A stretch of DNA of 64,000 nt. Origin: Dryocola sp031988645 (GTDB lineage Bacteria > Pseudomonadota > Gammaproteobacteria > Enterobacterales > Enterobacteriaceae). A program made the translations under genes and the position numbers. The DNA lies in assembly GCF_051307045.1 (NCBI RefSeq), contig NZ_CP150452.1, positions 930,001 to 994,000 on the forward strand, read 5' to 3'. The notes under the pieces are model-generated. The model had not been told where the DNA came from, searched no databases, and worked only from the letters and a program-made list of their open reading frames with translations. Positions 56,943 through 64,000 of the stretch are shown one piece after another (positions within the stretch are counted from its first letter, which is position 1; every line of letters begins with the position of its first letter).

Positions 56943-57185
56943 TTACTCGGCGTCCGGCGTGAAAGGCGTAAGGGGCGCGTCTTCGTTTTCGCTCAGCAGG
57001 ATCTGGACTCGCTGTTCGGCCTGCTGCAGCTTCACCTGGCCCTGACGAGCCAGCTGCACACCGCGTTCAAATTCGTTTAACGCCTCTTCCAGCGGCAGTT
57101 CACCACTTTCCAGACGAGTGACAATCTGCTCAAGCTCCACAAGCGCGGTCTCAAAGCTTACGGGGACTTCGGTTTTTTTCGGCAT
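56943..57185 (-). CDS. xseB: Exonuclease VII small subunit XseB
   Basis: 80 residues, as in E. coli. Small subunit of the single-strand exonuclease VII. Starts MPKKTEVPVSFETALVELEQ and continues IVTRLESGELPLEEALNEFE, two helices of the family. First gene of xseB-ispA-dxs, divergent from thiI; the 190-base gap between them holds the promoters. Confidence 0.97.
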   Translation of the reverse strand: MPKKTEVPVSFETALVELEQIVTRLESGELPLEEALNEFERGVQLARQGQVKLQQAEQRVQILLSENEDAPLTPFTPDAE

Positions 57186-57375
57186 AGTGAATGTCTGACT
57201 CTAATATTGTGCGACGTTGCCATGGTAGCGGACTCAATTGTGTAACGCTATGGCAAGCTGTTAGTGATATACTTTCGCGCCTCGGATGCAAGGCCTGTGC
57301 GCCTGTGCAATTCTTTAAGTCTTTCAGCCCGCATGATTCAACGCATGCATGGCTCACCAACAAATCATGAGCGCC

Positions 57376-58824
57376 ATGAAGTTTATCATTAAATTGTTCC
57401 CGGAAATCACCATCAAGAGTCAATCTGTGCGCATACGCTTTATTAAAATGCTCACCGGGAACATTCGTAACGTTTTAAAACACTACGATGAAGACCTGGC
57501 GGTAGTCCGCCATTGGGACAATATCGAAGTTCGTGCCAAAGACGAAAACCAGCGCATCGCCATTCGCGAGGCCTTGACCCGTATTCCCGGCATTCATCAT
57601 ATCCTTGAAGTCGAAGATGTGCCCTTTACCGATATGCACAACATCTTCGAGCAGGCGCTGGAGCTTTATCGCGAACAGCTGGAAGGCAAGACCTTCTGCG
57701 TGCGCGTTAAACGTCGCGGCAAGCATGAGTTTAGCTCCATTGACGTCGAGCGCTATGTCGGCGGCGGTCTGAACCAGCATATCGAATCCGCGCGCGTGAA
57801 ACTCACCCACCCGGACGTGACGGTGAATCTGGAAATCGAAAACGATCGCCTGCTGCTGGTGAAAGGCCGCTATGAAGGCATCGGCGGTTTTCCTATTGGT
57901 ACTCAGGAAGACGTGCTGTCGCTGATTTCCGGCGGTTTCGACTCCGGCGTTTCAAGCTATATGCTGATGCGTCGCGGCTGCCGCGTGCACTACTGCTTCT
58001 TTAACCTTGGCGGCGCCGCGCACGAAATCGGCGTGAAGCAGGTTGCGCACTATCTGTGGAACCGCTTCGGCAGCTCCCACCGCGTGCGCTTTGTGGCGAT
58101 TAACTTCGAGCCGGTGGTCGGCGAAATCCTTGAGAAGGTCGAGGACGGCCAGATGGGCGTGGTGCTCAAGCGCATGTTCGTACGCGCGGCATCAAAAGTT
58201 GCAGAGCGTTATGGCGTGCAGGCATTGGTTACCGGCGAAGCGCTGGGCCAGGTTTCCAGCCAGACGCTGACCAACCTGCGTCTGATCGACAACGTTTCCG
58301 ATACGCTGATTCTGCGCCCGCTTATCTCTCACGATAAAGAGCACATCATCGATCTGGCGCGTGAAATCGGCACCGCTGACTTTGCCCGCACCATGCCGGA
58401 GTACTGCGGCGTGATCTCGAAAAGCCCGACCGTAAAAGCGGTGAAGGCGAAGATTGAAGCGGAAGAAGCCCACTTCGATTTCTCGATTCTCGATAAGGTG
58501 GTCGAAGAGGCAACGAACATCGATATCCGCGATATCGCCACCCAGACCAAAGAGGTGGTGACGGAAGTGGAAACGGTGGCCGCCTTCGGTCCGAACGACG
58601 TGCTGCTGGATATCCGTTCTATCGATGAGCAGGAAGAGAAACCTTTCCAGGGCGAAGGCGTAGAGGTAGCTTCGCTGCCGTTCTACAAGCTGAGCACGAA
58701 GTTTGGCGATCTCGACCAGAGCAAAACCTACCTGCTGTGGTGCGAGCGCGGCGTTATGAGCCGCCTGCAGGCGCTGTATCTGCGAGAGCAGGGCTTTAAC
58801 AACGTGAAGGTTTACCGCGCTTAA
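57376..58824 (+). CDS. thiI: tRNA 4-thiouridine synthase ThiI
   Basis: 482 residues, as in E. coli. Transfers sulfur to U8 of tRNA and in thiazole synthesis. Order: N-terminal ferredoxin-like and THUMP domains (to about 165), PP-loop ATPase with LSLISGGFDSGVSSYML (about 180-190), the Cys of MPEYCGVISKSPT (about 344), and a rhodanese domain with the persulfide Cys in LLWCERGVMSRL (about 456). The start at 57376 (MKFIIKLFPEITIKSQSVR) was chosen; an ATG 27 bases upstream was rejected. Confidence 0.97.
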   Translation: MKFIIKLFPEITIKSQSVRIRFIKMLTGNIRNVLKHYDEDLAVVRHWDNIEVRAKDENQRIAIREALTRIPGIHHILEVEDVPFTDMHNIFEQALELYREQLEGKTFCVRVKRRGKHEFSSIDVERYVGGGLNQHIESARVKLTHPDVTVNLEIENDRLLLVKGRYEGIGGFPIGTQEDVLSLISGGFDSGVSSYMLMRRGCRVHYCFFNLGGAAHEIGVKQVAHYLWNRFGSSHRVRFVAINFEPVVGEILEKVEDGQMGVVLKRMFVRAASKVAERYGVQALVTGEALGQVSSQTLTNLRLIDNVSDTLILRPLISHDKEHIIDLAREIGTADFARTMPEYCGVISKSPTVKAVKAKIEAEEAHFDFSILDKVVEEATNIDIRDIATQTKEVVTEVETVAAFGPNDVLLDIRSIDEQEEKPFQGEGVEVASLPFYKLSTKFGDLDQSKTYLLWCERGVMSRLQALYLREQGFNNVKVYRA

Positions 58825-58829
58825 TTGTT

Positions 58830-58858
58830 AACCCTCTCCCTGAAAGGGGGAGGGTTAT
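58830..58858. terminator. Stem-loop between thiI and yajL
   Basis: AACCCTCTCCC and GGGGGAGGGTT pair around TGAAA. The genes converge here and the stem may serve both; the T run after it is short. Confidence 0.6.
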
Positions 58859-58861
58859 AAC

Positions 58862-59455
58862 TCAATAATCCCTGTAGCTGTAAATGCCGGCGGCCATCAC
58901 CAGCTGCTGCGACACCTCGTGCGCCTTTTCGCGGCCAACCAGCAAATCAATAATCTTCAGGCCGAAATCAATCGCCGTGCCGGGCCCCTGGCTGGTCAGC
59001 AGGTTGACTCGCGGGTCCCAGACCACGCGTTTATCCTGCCATTGCTCTGCCGGGATCGTCTCTTTTAGTCCCGGGAAACCGGTCATATTGCCGATGGGGA
59101 AAATCTCGTGCGGAACCAGAACCGTTCCGGCCGCTGCGCAAATGGCCGCCACAATGCGTCCGGACAGATGGAACTGACGCACGGTCTCTACCAGCAGCGG
59201 GCTGTCGCGAAAGCATTCCGCGCCTTTTAAGCCGCCGGGCAATACGATGATGTCGAAATCCCCGTCGGCCACTTCCACCAGCGGCGCATCGGCGACCAGC
59301 TTTACGCCGCGCGAGCAGGTAATGGTGAGATCGCCGCTGCTGGCGACGCTTGCCGTCGTGACGCTAATGCCGCCGCGCACCAGTAAATCGATAGTGGTGA
59401 CGGCCTCCGTCTCCTCACTTCCAGGTGCCAGACAGACCAGGGCTCGAGCGCTCAT
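58862..59455 (-). CDS. yajL: Protein/nucleic acid deglycase-like YajL (DJ-1 family)
   Basis: 197 residues from MSARALVCLAPGSEETEAV at 59455; a further ATG two codons upstream (59461) is possible. DJ-1/PfpI family, linked to protection of proteins and to repair of glyoxal damage. The nucleophilic Cys is in VAAICAAAGTVLVP, and the acid partner in APGSEETEA. In E. coli the residues after the Cys read AAPAT, so this is a small local change. It overlaps the end of panE by about 40 bases. Confidence 0.93.
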   Translation of the reverse strand: MSARALVCLAPGSEETEAVTTIDLLVRGGISVTTASVASSGDLTITCSRGVKLVADAPLVEVADGDFDIIVLPGGLKGAECFRDSPLLVETVRQFHLSGRIVAAICAAAGTVLVPHEIFPIGNMTGFPGLKETIPAEQWQDKRVVWDPRVNLLTSQGPGTAIDFGLKIIDLLVGREKAHEVSQQLVMAAGIYSYRDY

Positions 59456-60329
59456 ATTCATTCTCCTTACGCTTAATCAGCTCATACAGGCGGCTGTTGA
59501 CCGGCAGGGCAAGGCCGTGGGCCCGCGCGCGCTGCAGTAAATAGCCGGTGATATAGTCAATTTCGGTGTGACGCTGTACGCGTACATCCTGCAGCATCGA
59601 CGAAATATTCGCCGCGGTGCTGTCGATAACCTGTTCGATATAGTAGAGCAGGCTTTCAGGCGAGGTGTGGTGACCGTCGCGCTCCATGACCTGCGCCACT
59701 TCGTTACAGATGCTCATCACCTCATCGTGATGATTTTTTAATTCGCCGTTAGGGCAGTCATAGAGCGCCGTAAGCGGGTTGATAACGCAGTTAACCGCAA
59801 GCTTCTTCCACACTGCGGGAAGGATAAAGTTATGCCAGGCCACGTCGGGAAGGGCCTGGTGCAGCGTATCGGCGAGGCGGCTGAAATCACCGCCTGCGGC
59901 GTTGCCCGGCCCTATATGCGTGGTGCCGTTGGCGACATGAATGATAACGTTGCCGTCGCGCTTCGCGGCATGCGTCGTCACGCCCAGCAACACGGGCTGG
60001 CGAAGCGCCCTGAGCTCATCGAGCGTGCCCATGCCGTTATGCAGCAGCAGGATCGGGCTGGAGGCCGGCAGGGATGCGGCCAGGGTTTTGACGGCCCCGG
60101 AAACCTGCCAGGCCTTGAGCGTGACCAGCAGCAGATCGCTGTCGGCGAGAAAGTCGGGATCGTTAGCCATCAGCGTTTCATTAAAGATGCTGCCGTCCAC
60201 GTCCACCAGATTGACAGGGCAGAAAGGTTGAGGAACCCGCAGCCAGCCCTGGACCTCATGTCCCTGCTTATAAAGTGATGCCAGCCAGAGTTGGCCCAGC
60301 GCACCGCAACCCAGTACGGTGATTTTCAT
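59415..60329 (-). CDS. panE: 2-dehydropantoate 2-reductase PanE
   Basis: 304 residues (E. coli 303). Reduces ketopantoate to pantoate for coenzyme A. NADPH-binding start MKITVLGCGALGQLWLASLY; catalytic Lys in WKKLAVNCVINPLTALYD, with the substrate-binding Asn; SSMLQDVRVQRHTEIDYITG near the end. Divergent from yajQ. yajL begins inside its 3' end. Confidence 0.96.
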   Translation of the reverse strand: MKITVLGCGALGQLWLASLYKQGHEVQGWLRVPQPFCPVNLVDVDGSIFNETLMANDPDFLADSDLLLVTLKAWQVSGAVKTLAASLPASSPILLLHNGMGTLDELRALRQPVLLGVTTHAAKRDGNVIIHVANGTTHIGPGNAAGGDFSRLADTLHQALPDVAWHNFILPAVWKKLAVNCVINPLTALYDCPNGELKNHHDEVMSICNEVAQVMERDGHHTSPESLLYYIEQVIDSTAANISSMLQDVRVQRHTEIDYITGYLLQRARAHGLALPVNSRLYELIKRKENEYERSSPGLSGTWK

Positions 60330-60467
60330 TTTGCCTCCCCATCCGCAAACCGCGCAGATGTTTTTGCTTAATCTATATTATATAGGGCTCTCTCGTGCTT
60401 TAACGGGTTGTTTTGCGCGGCCCAGCGGGTATTATGCAACGCAACAAAAAGAGAGGGAGAAGAAAAT

Positions 60468-60959
60468 ATGCCATCTTTTGACATCGTGTCTGAAATTGAT
60501 ATCCAGGAAGTGCGTAACGCCATCGAAAACGCGGAGCGCGAGGTCGCTACCCGTTTTGACTTCCGCAACGTGCCGGCGACTTTTGAACTGAATGAAAAAA
60601 ATCAGTCCATTAAGGTCGCCAGCGAGTCTGACTTCCAGGTTAACCAGCTGCTGGATATTCTGCGTGCCAAACTGCTCAAGCGCGGCATCGAAGGCGCTTC
60701 AATCGATGTGCCGGAAGATTTCGTGCACAGCGGTAAAACCTGGAGCGTGGAAGCTAAGCTAAAGCAGGGCATTGAATCTGCGATCGCCAAGAAAATCGTC
60801 AAGCTGATTAAAGACAGCAAGATTAAGGTTCAGGTGCAGATTCAGGGTGAAGAGCTGCGCGTGACCGGCAAATCCCGTGACGATTTACAGTCCGCCATGG
60901 CGCTGGTTCGCGGCGGCGAGCTGGGACAGCCGTTCCAGTTTAAAAACTTCCGCGACTGA
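60468..60959 (+). CDS. yajQ: YajQ family nucleotide-binding protein
   Basis: 163 residues, as in E. coli. Two ferredoxin-like domains; starts MPSFDIVSEIDIQEVRNAIE and contains NVPATFELNEKNQSIKVASE and ends GGELGQPFQFKNFRD. Homologues bind nucleotides and in Xanthomonas and Pseudomonas cyclic di-GMP. The ATG at 60468 with AGGGAGAAG upstream fits; the in-frame upstream ATG at 60408 adds unrelated residues. Confidence 0.96.
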   Translation: MPSFDIVSEIDIQEVRNAIENAEREVATRFDFRNVPATFELNEKNQSIKVASESDFQVNQLLDILRAKLLKRGIEGASIDVPEDFVHSGKTWSVEAKLKQGIESAIAKKIVKLIKDSKIKVQVQIQGEELRVTGKSRDDLQSAMALVRGGELGQPFQFKNFRD

Positions 60960-60962
60960 TCT

Positions 60963-61035
60963 TCGGTGGATGGCGTTCAGCGCTCATCCACCCTGGGTTT
61001 TTAATCCAGGGCGGATGAGCGCCGCGTCGCCCGCC
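60963..61035. repeat. REP-like inverted repeat between yajQ and yajR
   Basis: GGTGGATG (from 60966) pairs with CATCCACC, and a second arm with GGCGGATGAGCGCCG follows. Stem-loops of this kind between convergent genes are typical for enterobacterial REP sequences. Similar fragments lie near 10.8 kb, 12.85 kb and 47.0 kb. Confidence 0.5.
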
Positions 61036-61036
61036 A

Positions 61037-62404
61037 CTACGGCGTTCCTTTCACCAGCTGTTCAATCTCAAAGCGATTCGTCAGCTTGCTGTCGATCTTC
61101 ACGTAGGCGCTACGCTCCTGCGTAATGATGTTCGCATCGCTCACGCCCTGGTGCGCCAGCAGCCTTGTCTTAAGCTCTACGTCATTTGCCGCATTTTCCG
61201 GCAGCACAATGCGCAGGCTGGTCACATAAGGCGGCTCTTTCATCGTCGAACTCACCAGCAGCCAGACCATCGCCAGCAGCGCGCTGGCTAAAAATACGGT
61301 TTGCGAATCAAACAGCCCGTCTATCCAGCCGCCCAGAGAGCCGCCGATCGCCACGCCGATAAACTGGCTGGTAGAGTAGATCCCCATCGCGGTGCCTTTA
61401 TAACCGGCCGGAGATTCTTTGCTGATAAGCGAAGGCAGAATCGCTTCCATCAGGTTGAAGGCGAGGAAGAACAGCTGCACCCCTATCACCAGCTCCCAGA
61501 AATGCGGGCCGGAGCCCCACAGCACAATCTCAGCGATCAGCAGCAGCGCTACGCAGCCGACAAATACCCGCTTCATGCGGCGTTTTACCTCGGCGTAGAT
61601 GATGAAAGGCACCACGGAGACGAAGGAAATAAGCATGGTGCACAGATAGACCTTCCAGTGCTGCGCGGCCGGGAAGCCCGCCTGTTCAAGCTGACCGGGC
61701 AGGGCGACGAAGGTGGACATCAGCATCACGTGCAGGCACAGAATGCCGAAGTTAAGCTTCAGCAGCTTAGGCTCGGCGAGGACCTTGCTAAAGCAGCCCT
61801 TCACCATGCCGGACTCGCGGTTCAGAACGTGGTTTTCAGTATTCGGCACCACCCAAAGGGTGATCAAAATGCCGCCGGCGGCCAGAATGGCAATCATCCA
61901 GAACAGGGCGTTCAGGCCGAGAGAGTGGGTAATAATCGGGCCGAGCACCATGGCGATGGCGAAGGTGATGCCGAAGCTGACGCCGATAAAGGCCATCGCT
62001 TTGGTTCGGTTTTGCTCGCGGGTGAGGTCGGAAAGCAGCGCCATGACGGCGGCGGCAATGGCGCCTGAGCCCTGCAGCGCGCGGCCAAGAATAATGCCCC
62101 AGATAGAGCCTGAAAGCGCGGCGATAACGCTGCCGAGCACGAATATCAGCAATCCGCCGACGATAAGCGGTTTGCGGCCAATACGGTCAGAGAGCAGGCC
62201 AAAGGGGATCTGGAAGACCGCCTGCGCCAGGCCGTAAATGCCGATCGCCAGTCCGATTAGCGCTTCGCTTGCGCCCTGCAACGCCATTCCATAGGTGGTA
62301 AGTACCGGCAGCACCATAAACATGCCGAGCATGCGTAGTGAAAATACCGTGCCTAAACCCCACGTCGCACGTAGCTCGACGGGCGTCATTTTGTAATCGT
62401 TCAT
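61037..62404 (-). CDS. yajR: MFS transporter YajR
   Basis: 455 residues (E. coli 454). Twelve membrane segments with MFS motif A in GLLSDRIGRKPLIVGG and motif C-like GSGAIAAAVMALLSDLTREQ, followed by the C-terminal YAM domain (about 385-455, ending VKIDSKLTNRFEIEQLVKG). The start at 62404 (MNDYKMTPVELRATWGLG) was preferred to one nine codons upstream. Likely a proton-driven exporter; substrate unknown. Confidence 0.95.
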   Translation of the reverse strand: MNDYKMTPVELRATWGLGTVFSLRMLGMFMVLPVLTTYGMALQGASEALIGLAIGIYGLAQAVFQIPFGLLSDRIGRKPLIVGGLLIFVLGSVIAALSGSIWGIILGRALQGSGAIAAAVMALLSDLTREQNRTKAMAFIGVSFGITFAIAMVLGPIITHSLGLNALFWMIAILAAGGILITLWVVPNTENHVLNRESGMVKGCFSKVLAEPKLLKLNFGILCLHVMLMSTFVALPGQLEQAGFPAAQHWKVYLCTMLISFVSVVPFIIYAEVKRRMKRVFVGCVALLLIAEIVLWGSGPHFWELVIGVQLFFLAFNLMEAILPSLISKESPAGYKGTAMGIYSTSQFIGVAIGGSLGGWIDGLFDSQTVFLASALLAMVWLLVSSTMKEPPYVTSLRIVLPENAANDVELKTRLLAHQGVSDANIITQERSAYVKIDSKLTNRFEIEQLVKGTP

Positions 62405-62510
62405 TACCACCTCAGATGAAAAACCGGACATAGTGTAGTGCGTAGGCGGAGGAGGGTAAATCTCTAGTTATTTAACAGATATTACAGTGCGGAACTCTTG
62501 ATGATACTAA

Positions 62511-62537
62511 TAAAAAAGGGCACCGAAGTGCCCTTTT
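62511..62537 (-). terminator. Terminator of the cyo operon
   Basis: On the minus strand AAAAGGGCACTTCGGTGCCC is a tight stem with a TTCG loop, followed by TTTTTT. It follows the cyoE stop by about 15 bases. Confidence 0.9.
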
Positions 62538-62551
62538 ATGCGGTTCATTGC

Positions 62552-63439
62552 TTACCAGACGTAAGTCAGCAGATTATGTGAATCCGGCACCATAAAGTCG
62601 ACGGACATCATCACCGAAAGCGAGGTAATGGCGACGATGGAAAAGACGAACAGCTTGCGCGCCCAGACCTTATCATCTTCCACTTTATAACCCCGCAGGG
62701 CCATGCCCAGCCACCAGACGCTTACCGCTGCGGCCACAACCAGGTATTTGTACCCGGCGTATCCGCCTAAGGTAAGCATCAGCGTTGCGACGGCGAAAGC
62801 GATGATATACAGCGTGATATGGTTTTTCGCGACCGAGATCCCTTTAACCACCGGCAGAACCGGAATGTTAGCCGCCTGATAATCTTTAAAGCGGAAGATG
62901 GCAATCGCATAGGAGTGCGGCATCTGCCACAGGCTAAAGATAGCCAGCAGGATCAGGGCGCCGGTATCGAACTCGTTGGCTACGGCACAGTAGCCAATCA
63001 CCGGCGGCGCCGCGCCGGAAAGGCTGCCAATCAGCGTGCCGTAAACGGACTTACGCTTCATATAGAGGCTATAAACCCCTACGTAAACCACAAAGCCCAT
63101 CACGCCAAGCCACATGGCCAGCGGATTCGCGCCAAACCACAGCATCATGAAGCCAGCAATACCCAGCAAGGTGGCGTAGACCAGCGAGGTTTTCGGTGAA
63201 ATCAGGCCCTTTACCAGCACCCGATTTCTGGTTCTCTCCATCTTGCGGTCGATATCGCGGTCGATGAAGTTGTTATAAACACAACCTGATGCCACCACCA
63301 GCGACACCCCAACGAGGGTGAAGAGAAACAGGGGATAATCAATACTGCCCTTCGAGGCCAGTAAAAATCCCCCAATGACAGAAATTAAATTACCGAAAAT
63401 AATTCCTGGTTTCGTTACTTGCAGGTATTGCTTAATCAT
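62552..63439 (-). CDS. cyoE: Protoheme IX farnesyltransferase CyoE
   Basis: 295 residues (E. coli 296). Makes heme O for cytochrome bo3 by adding a farnesyl group to heme B. UbiA-type membrane enzyme; the Asp motif is NNFIDRDIDRKMERTRNR, with YSLYMKRKSVYGTLIGSLSG and GYCAVANEF later. The start MIKQYLQVTKPGIIFGN at 63439 lies 11 bases after cyoD; the frame is open upstream but only through cyoD in another frame. Confidence 0.97.
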   Translation of the reverse strand: MIKQYLQVTKPGIIFGNLISVIGGFLLASKGSIDYPLFLFTLVGVSLVVASGCVYNNFIDRDIDRKMERTRNRVLVKGLISPKTSLVYATLLGIAGFMMLWFGANPLAMWLGVMGFVVYVGVYSLYMKRKSVYGTLIGSLSGAAPPVIGYCAVANEFDTGALILLAIFSLWQMPHSYAIAIFRFKDYQAANIPVLPVVKGISVAKNHITLYIIAFAVATLMLTLGGYAGYKYLVVAAAVSVWWLGMALRGYKVEDDKVWARKLFVFSIVAITSLSVMMSVDFMVPDSHNLLTYVW

Positions 63440-63450
63440 ACACGTCGCTC

Positions 63451-63780
63451 TTAGTGAACCATCATGTTCTGGTTGAGGTTCCACATAATCCAGATCGAGC
63501 CGACCACCAGAATGGCAATAATCAGCACCGTAAAGGCAAAGGCCACCAGGTTCCAACGCTCACTCGACGAGGTGCTCAGATGCAGGAAGCACACGAGATG
63601 CACCAGAATCTGTACTACTGCGGTAACCAGCACCACGCCGAGAAGGGTGGCGTGGGAGGCGGTACCTGACATTACCATCCAGAACGGGATCGCCGTCAGG
63701 ATGATAGACAGGATAAAACCTGTCATATAGGTTTTTACGCTACCGTGGTGGGCGCCGCTGTGTTCAGTTGAATGACTCAT
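63451..63780 (-). CDS. cyoD: Cytochrome bo3 oxidase subunit IV CyoD
   Basis: 109 residues, as in E. coli. Three membrane helices; starts MSHSTEHSGAHHGSVKTYMT and contains LVHLVCFLHLSTSS and FTVLIIAILVVGSIWIMWNL. It helps assembly of the terminal quinol oxidase. Its ATG overlaps the cyoC stop (TAATG). The start at 63780 is chosen over upstream in-frame codons that lie inside cyoC. Confidence 0.97.
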   Translation of the reverse strand: MSHSTEHSGAHHGSVKTYMTGFILSIILTAIPFWMVMSGTASHATLLGVVLVTAVVQILVHLVCFLHLSTSSSERWNLVAFAFTVLIIAILVVGSIWIMWNLNQNMMVH

Positions 63781-64000
63781 TACATTGCCCCCATCAGATA
63801 CACTACCGAGAATACACAAATCCACACCACGTCCAGGAAGTGCCAGAACAGGCTCAGGCACATCAGGCGAGCGCGGTTAGTGTTGGTCAGACCGCGACGC
63901 GCAACGTGAATCATCATGAACGCCATCCACACCAGACCGGAGGTCACGTGCAGACCGTGGGTGCCTACCAGCGCAAAGAACCCTGACAGGAAGCCGCTGC
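63780..64000 (-). CDS. cyoC: Cytochrome bo3 oxidase subunit III CyoC (3' part only)
   Basis: The last 73 codons of cyoC enter from the window edge: FLSGFFALVGTHGLHVTSGL, VWMAFMMIHVARRGLTNTNR and the end VYLMGAM. GTHGLHVTSG is the heme-copper oxidase subunit III pattern. The stop TAA shares its last base with the cyoD start. The N-terminus lies outside the window. Confidence 0.95.
   Translation of the reverse strand, partial: SGFLSGFFALVGTHGLHVTSGLVWMAFMMIHVARRGLTNTNRARLMCLSLFWHFLDVVWICVFSVVYLMGAM

Noticed and set aside
62552..63556. A longer cyoE starting at 63556
   Set aside because: The extra 39 residues come from cyoD read in another frame; MIKQYLQVTKPGIIFGN at 63439 is the known N-terminus.
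1..64000. tRNA, rRNA or riboswitch genes
   Set aside because: I looked in the intergenic stretches and before ribD, thiL, thiI and queA and saw no cloverleaf, rRNA segment or RFN/TPP/preQ1 element that I could support by eye.

Overview
The window is chromosomal DNA of an enterobacterium (Enterobacteriaceae; GC-rich, not E. coli K-12 itself). Nearly every gene has a close E. coli homologue, in the order of the K-12 phoA-to-cyo region. There are local differences: an MdtG-like transporter and an extensin-like gene lie before iraP, a DUF421 pair sits by yaiI, a DUF2076 gene by aroL and a peroxiredoxin by malZ, and araJ and yajD are absent. I see no rRNA, tRNA, transposase, integrase or CRISPR array.

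Layout. 0-4 kb: extensin-like gene end, MFS exporter, iraP, phoA with an upstream pho box, psiF. 4-13 kb: dgcC, proC, an unrecognised membrane-anchored gene with a DUF421 gene, yaiI, a DUF2076 gene, aroL-yaiA-aroM behind TyrR and TrpR sites, ppnP, rdgC, mak. 13-22.7 kb: sbcDC, phoBR behind pho boxes, brnQ, proY. 22.7-37.7 kb: a contact-dependent inhibition (CDI) island between proY and malZ. 38-64 kb: malZ, a 2-Cys peroxiredoxin, acpH, queA-tgt-yajC-secD-secF, tsx, yajI, nrdR-ribD-ribH-nusB-thiL-pgpA, yajO, dxs-ispA-xseB, thiI, yajL/panE, yajQ, yajR and the end of the cyo operon.

The CDI island holds a giant cdiA (about 3214 residues once one surplus base is removed) ending in a colicin D-like nuclease with a colicin D immunity-like partner. 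Two orphan toxin-tip/immunity pairs follow. Pieces of an ancestral cdiA and two broken SymE-like genes form long direct repeats around them. No intact cdiB is present; a short open stretch before cdiA may be its last trace. The second and third toxin/immunity pairs are not confidently assignable and are the best candidates for something undescribed.

A second strong signal concerns sequence quality. Twelve reading frames (phoA, proC, yaiI, rdgC, sbcC, sbcD, phoR, cdiA, an orphan cdiA fragment, queA, tsx, ribH) are each broken once, always by one surplus base, and every break can be placed at a GGCC site that reads GGGCC or GGCCC. Removing that base restores the normal length each time. A systematic base-calling or consensus error tied to GGCC, perhaps through methylation, is far more likely than twelve real mutations.
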